From NCBI GenBank assembly GCA_021852325.1, contig JAJZNM010000136.1:1-9613 (forward strand): a DNA stretch of 9,613 nt, given 5' to 3'. Origin of the DNA: Pseudomonadota bacterium (GTDB lineage: Bacteria; Pseudomonadota; Gammaproteobacteria; JAKAQQ01). Positions 5,773-9,613 of this stretch are shown here, piece by piece (position 1 is the first letter of the stretch; each line of letters begins with the position of its first letter). The notes under the pieces were generated by a model. That model ran no database searches, was not told where the DNA came from, and was given only the letters and a program-made list of their open reading frames with translations. Made by a program: the position numbers and the translations under genes.

Positions 5773-8700
5773 TCAGTCTGCGCCGGAATCCTGCCCCTCC
5801 GAAAGGTTGAGGAGCGTGGCATTGCCCCCCACCGCAGCGGTATTGATCGTGAGGACCCGTTCGACCGCAAAGCGGTTGAGGTAGTGGGGGCCTCCCGCCT
5901 TGGGGCCCGTCCCGGACAGCCCCTGCCCGCCAAACGGCTGCACCCCGATCACAGCTCCAACCATGTTGCGGTTGACATAGGTATTGCCGCACCGGCTCTC
6001 GCCGAAGAGTTCGCGCACCCTGCGGTCAATCCGCGAATGGATCCCGAAGGTGAGTCCATAACCCGTCTCATTGATGTCCCGGACGAGTTCAGACAGACGT
6101 GCGCCCGGGAAACGCACCACATGGAGGATCGGGCCGAACACCTCGCCAGGAAGGTCCTGGACCGCGCCGATCTCGATGATCGACGGGGCGAAGAAGGTTC
6201 CCGGGGAGGTTTCCGGAGGCAGCGGCATCTCGTAGACAAGCCGGCCCGCCTTGAGGATCGATTCCCGGTGCCGGGCGAGGCGTTCACGAGCGTCCTCATC
6301 GATCACGGGCCCGATGTCGGTCGCGATCCAGCCCGGATCCCCGATCGTGAGGGTGGAAAGATGGCCGGCCAGCATGTCGAGCACCCGGTCTGCGATCTCC
6401 TCCTGGAGACAAAGGATCCTGAGCGCCGAGCAGCGCTGTCCAGCCGAGAGAAACGCGGACTGGACCACATCCAGGACGACCTGTTCGGGCAGTGCGGTGC
6501 TGTCGACGATCATGGCATTGACCCCGCCGGTCTCGGCGACGAGGACCGGCAGCGCCCCACCCCGCGCGGTGAGTGCTTTCTGGATCGTCCAGGCCGTCTC
6601 GGTCGATCCGGTAAACACAACACCGGCAAGACCGGGGTGCATCGTGAGCGCCGCACCGATCGAAGGTCCGTCGCCCGGCAAAAAGGCCAGGACATCTCCC
6701 GGGACGCCCGATGCCTCAAGGATCCGCACTACCTCGGCTGCGACGAGTGGTGTCTGCTCGGCAGGTTTTGCGATCACGGCGTTCCCGGCCGCGAGCGCAC
6801 CACCGATCTGTGCGGTGAAAATCGCGAGTGGAAAATTCCAGGGGCTGATGCACGCAAAGACGCCCCTCCCCTCGAGCCAGAGCTCATTGCGCTCGCCCGC
6901 AGGACCGGGCAGGAGGACCGGCCCTTCAAAATCCGCCCGGGCCCGGGAGGCGTAGTAGCGGAGGGCATCCGCGGCTTCACGGACCTCACCGAGCGCATCC
7001 GGCACCGTCTTGCCCGCCTCCCTGACGACCAACGCGACCAGGAGACCCCGCTCGGCTTCGAGCCGTTCGGCGGCGCGTTCGAGGATCTCGGCCCGGGCGC
7101 GTCCCCGGAGCCGGTTCCAGGCGGGCTGGGCCTCGCGGGCACGGGCCACGGCTTGGTCGACGAGCGCGGATTCCGCTTCGTAGACCTTCCCGACCACCTC
7201 ACGTCGATCGGCTGGATTGAAGAGCGTGCGCTCCCGTCCCGGCTGCACCTCGCCCGCGATCCGGGGTTTGGCCACCGGCATCGGCGCTTTTGCCGCCTCA
7301 AGCATCTCCGCCTCGAGCTCGCGCCACTCGCGCCGGCTCGCCCGGTTCAGACCGCGCGAGTTGAGCCGCTCGGGCAGGTAGAGATCCCGCGGCAGGGGGA
7401 TGCCCGGGTGCGGCGCCCCTCCAGTCTCCTCAACCCGTGTGAGCGGGTCGGCCACGATCTCTTCGGCCGGAACCCGGGGATCGGCGATCCGGTGCACGAA
7501 AGATGTATTGGCGCCGTTTTCGAGGAGCCGCCTGACAAGATACGGCAAAAGTTCACGATGCGCACCGCACGGGGCGTAGATCCGGCATGGAGGTTCAAAA
7601 TCCGGGTCCTCAGATGCCGCCTGGTAGAGGCTTTCGCCCATGCCGAACAGGCGTTGGCACTCGAACGGATGCTGTCCGCCGGCAAGTTCGATAAGGATCG
7701 CCAGGGTGAGCGCATTGTGCGTCGCGAACTGCGGATAGAGATGATCGGCTGCAAAGAGCCTGCGGGCTGCGGCCAGATAGGATAGATCGGTGTGGGTCTT
7801 GCGGGTGAACACCGGATAGCCAGCCAGGCCCTCCTGCTCGGCCCACTTGATCTCGCTGTCCCAGTACGCGCCCTTGACCAGGCGGACCGGGATCCTTTTG
7901 CCCTCCTGGCATGACAGGTCCGAGAGCCCCTCGATGATCCTCCCGACCCTTTTGCCATAGGCCTGGACGGCGAGTCCGAGGACCGGGTAGTCCCGGAGCG
8001 ACGGGGCGCGGTAGACGGATTCAAACACGCCGAGCCCGAACTCGATCCGGTGGGCTTCCTCGGCGTCGATCGTGATCCCGATTCCGGCATCCCGTGCCCG
8101 TTCGGCCAGGCGGGTCACCCGGTCCGAAAGTTCGGGCAACACCCGATGCGACTGGGCAAAATCAAACCGGGGGTGGAGCGCAGACAGCTTGATGCTCACG
8201 GTATCGGTCTCGATGCCGGAGTACGCCCCGCGCGCCCGGCCCACGGCATCAATGGCCCGGGCATAGTCGTCCCAGTAACGGTCGGCATCAGCCGGTGTCA
8301 GTGCCGCCTCACCCAGCATGTCGAACGAGAAACGGTGACGGGCATCACGCAGCGGTGCGGCCTTGGCCAGTGCGTCATCGATCGTGACCCCCATGACGAA
8401 CTGGCTGCCCATCATTTTCATGGCCCTGAGGAGCGCCGCGCGGACGACCGGCTCTCCTGCCCGGCCGATCCAGGCCCGGAGCGTGTTCCAGGCACCGGAC
8501 GCCGGCCGATCCTCGAAGCGCACGAGTGCTCCGGTCAGCAAGAGCCCCCAGCTCGCCGCGTTCACGAGCCACGAACCCTGGGCGCGCACATGCTGACTCC
8601 AGCGCGCGCTGCCGATCTTGTCCTGGATCAGGCGATCGACGGTCGCCGCATCGGGAATCCGGATCAGGGCCTCCGCGAGACACATGAGCACGATGCCCTC

Positions 8701-8988
8701 TTCGGTCGACAGGTCATATTCGGTGAGGAGGTCCTCAATCCCGATCCGGAAGTGGCTTTTGCGTGTCCGGACGGCCTGAACCCAGCGCAAGGCCCGGATC
8801 CGGGCCCGTTCCCTGAGGGCAGGCTCGAGCCCAGCCGTGTCGATGAGCTCTCGGACCAGCGTTTTCTCGTCCTTGAGAAAGTCGTCTTCAAGTCCCTCCC
8901 ATCCCGTGAAGAAAGGCTGTCTCGGATCTTCGATGAAACCGTGTCCGCGCGGAGCAGGCATGGCGGCCGGGTCGTGTTGGAGGATCAT
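5773..8988 (-). CDS. putA: Bifunctional proline dehydrogenase / L-glutamate gamma-semialdehyde dehydrogenase (PutA)
   Basis: It oxidises proline to glutamate in two steps: an FAD-dependent proline dehydrogenase passes electrons to the quinone pool, and an NAD-dependent aldehyde dehydrogenase oxidises the channelled semialdehyde. The 1071-aa protein has a helical arm and proline dehydrogenase barrel at about 40-500. Residues matching E. coli PutA Lys329, Asp370, Tyr437, Tyr540 and Arg555/556 are Lys267 (SIKLSALHPRF), Asp308, Tyr375 (VKGAYWD), Tyr471 and Arg486/487, with identical spacing. The dehydrogenase domain (about 570-1045) shows SPWNFP at 715-720, FTGSTE at 792-797, Glu819 in AETGG and catalytic Cys853 in GQRCSALR. 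The conserved C-terminal AAVGGNATLL is present. It lacks the N-terminal ribbon-helix-helix DNA-binding domain of E. coli PutA, so it is the minimal non-repressor type. The ATG at 8988 lies 12 bases after the icd stop, with a weak ribosome site; the ATG at 8961 is an alternative. Confidence 0.97.
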   Translation of the reverse strand: MILQHDPAAMPAPRGHGFIEDPRQPFFTGWEGLEDDFLKDEKTLVRELIDTAGLEPALRERARIRALRWVQAVRTRKSHFRIGIEDLLTEYDLSTEEGIVLMCLAEALIRIPDAATVDRLIQDKIGSARWSQHVRAQGSWLVNAASWGLLLTGALVRFEDRPASGAWNTLRAWIGRAGEPVVRAALLRAMKMMGSQFVMGVTIDDALAKAAPLRDARHRFSFDMLGEAALTPADADRYWDDYARAIDAVGRARGAYSGIETDTVSIKLSALHPRFDFAQSHRVLPELSDRVTRLAERARDAGIGITIDAEEAHRIEFGLGVFESVYRAPSLRDYPVLGLAVQAYGKRVGRIIEGLSDLSCQEGKRIPVRLVKGAYWDSEIKWAEQEGLAGYPVFTRKTHTDLSYLAAARRLFAADHLYPQFATHNALTLAILIELAGGQHPFECQRLFGMGESLYQAASEDPDFEPPCRIYAPCGAHRELLPYLVRRLLENGANTSFVHRIADPRVPAEEIVADPLTRVEETGGAPHPGIPLPRDLYLPERLNSRGLNRASRREWRELEAEMLEAAKAPMPVAKPRIAGEVQPGRERTLFNPADRREVVGKVYEAESALVDQAVARAREAQPAWNRLRGRARAEILERAAERLEAERGLLVALVVREAGKTVPDALGEVREAADALRYYASRARADFEGPVLLPGPAGERNELWLEGRGVFACISPWNFPLAIFTAQIGGALAAGNAVIAKPAEQTPLVAAEVVRILEASGVPGDVLAFLPGDGPSIGAALTMHPGLAGVVFTGSTETAWTIQKALTARGGALPVLVAETGGVNAMIVDSTALPEQVVLDVVQSAFLSAGQRCSALRILCLQEEIADRVLDMLAGHLSTLTIGDPGWIATDIGPVIDEDARERLARHRESILKAGRLVYEMPLPPETSPGTFFAPSIIEIGAVQDLPGEVFGPILHVVRFPGARLSELVRDINETGYGLTFGIHSRIDRRVRELFGESRCGNTYVNRNMVGAVIGVQPFGGQGLSGTGPKAGGPHYLNRFAVERVLTINTAAVGGNATLLNLSEGQDSGAD

Positions 8989-9000
8989 GCGGGCAGTGGC

Positions 9001-9613
9001 TCAGAGTCGCTCGATCAACGCATCGGCGAATGCGCTGGTCGATACTTCCCGGGCCCCGGTCATGAGACGGGCGAAATCATAGGTGACGATGCGGTCCGCG
9101 ATTGTCTTTTCATAGGCCCGATGAATCATTTCCGCCGCTTCCTGCCAACCCAGGTATTCGAGAAGGAGCACCCCGGAAAAGAGCAGGGACCCCGGATTGA
9201 CGATATTTTTTCCGGCGTGCTTCGGTGCTGTCCCGTGCGTAGCCTCGAAGACCGCCACGCCGTCTCCGATGTTGGCCCCTGGCGCGATGCCCATGCCGCC
9301 CACCTCAGCCGCGATCGCGTCCGAAAGATAGTCGCCGTTCAGGTTCGGTGTCGCAATCACGTCGAACTCGTCGGGCCGGAGCAGCATCATCTGGAACATG
9401 ATGTCGGCGATCCGGTCCTTGACGACGATCTTGCCCGGGGGAGGTTTGCCGCCCGGAAGTTTGGCCGCATCCTCTTCAGTGATGGTCACGGCCCCAAACT
9501 CGCGCGCGGCGAGCTCGTATCCCCATGCCCGGAAGGCGCCCTCGGTAAACTTCATGATGTTGCCTTTGTGGACCAGGGTCACACTCTGACGCTGGTGCGC
9601 GATCGCGTACTCG
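9001..9613 (-). CDS. icd: Isocitrate dehydrogenase, NADP-type, C-terminal half (partial)
   Basis: This is the C-terminal 204 or so residues of the TCA-cycle enzyme that converts isocitrate to 2-oxoglutarate, CO2 and NADPH; the N-terminal half lies beyond the right edge. The visible part starts EYAIAHQRQSVTLVHKGNIM, and the frame is open to the edge; a GTG at 9582 is an internal valine, not a start. The active-site lysine (VHKGNIMKFTEG) and the metal-binding aspartates in NLNGDYLSDAIAAEVGG are present, followed by IAPGANIGD and FEATHGTAPKHAGKNIVNPG. The cofactor loop has Lys at the E. coli 344 position, and a Tyr and Arg matching 391 and 395 in VTYDFARL, which favours NADP. The E. coli Tyr345 position is His here. 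The C terminus (ALIERL) matches the family end. putA begins 12 bases downstream on the same strand. Confidence 0.96.
   Translation of the reverse strand, partial: EYAIAHQRQSVTLVHKGNIMKFTEGAFRAWGYELAAREFGAVTITEEDAAKLPGGKPPPGKIVVKDRIADIMFQMMLLRPDEFDVIATPNLNGDYLSDAIAAEVGGMGIAPGANIGDGVAVFEATHGTAPKHAGKNIVNPGSLLFSGVLLLEYLGWQEAAEMIHRAYEKTIADRIVTYDFARLMTGAREVSTSAFADALIERL

Noticed and set aside
5755..7785. 676-aa open frame on the plus strand opposite putA
   Set aside because: It is antisense to the well-supported putA gene and reads as low-complexity Arg/Gly/Pro-rich sequence with no recognisable domain; long antisense frames are expected in GC-rich DNA.

Overview
This is a GC-rich bacterial chromosomal segment from a Gram-negative organism. 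That is inferred from an MlaEFD-type lipid-transport operon with an outer-membrane-type lipoprotein. The enzyme set (NADP-type isocitrate dehydrogenase, minimal PutA, single-chain L-serine dehydratase) would suit a proteobacterium, but I cannot name a genus. I see no insertion sequence, phage gene, CRISPR array, tRNA or rRNA.

Left edge (1-506, minus strand): the first ~74 codons of an unrecognised protein, running off the window. It is preceded by an unusually well-equipped leader of about 250 nt. In transcription order this holds a sigma70-like promoter, a small hairpin, a S-adenosylmethionine (SAM-I, S-box) riboswitch aptamer, and a long hairpin that buries the ribosome binding site. The unknown gene is therefore predicted to be under SAM control at translation. 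This is the most interesting part of the window.

Region 507-917: about 410 bases without a convincing gene. One plus-strand frame looks coding-like for part of its length, and short direct repeats lie just before the next operon.

Centre (918-4387, plus strand): a compact four-gene operon. It encodes a STAS-fused MlaE permease, the MlaF ATPase, the MlaD single-pass MCE protein and an auxiliary lipoprotein of the PqiC/YmbA type. Together they should form an inner-membrane ABC complex moving phospholipid or other hydrophobic molecules between inner and outer membranes. No mlaC or free-standing mlaB is present; the STAS domain fused to MlaE probably replaces MlaB.

Right side (4368-9613, minus strand): a catabolic cluster read as icd (partial) - putA - sdaA. 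PutA turns proline into glutamate, SdaA turns serine into pyruvate and ammonia, and isocitrate dehydrogenase makes 2-oxoglutarate and NADPH. The three link amino-acid carbon to the TCA cycle. sdaA converges on the lipoprotein gene and their 3' ends overlap by 20 bp.
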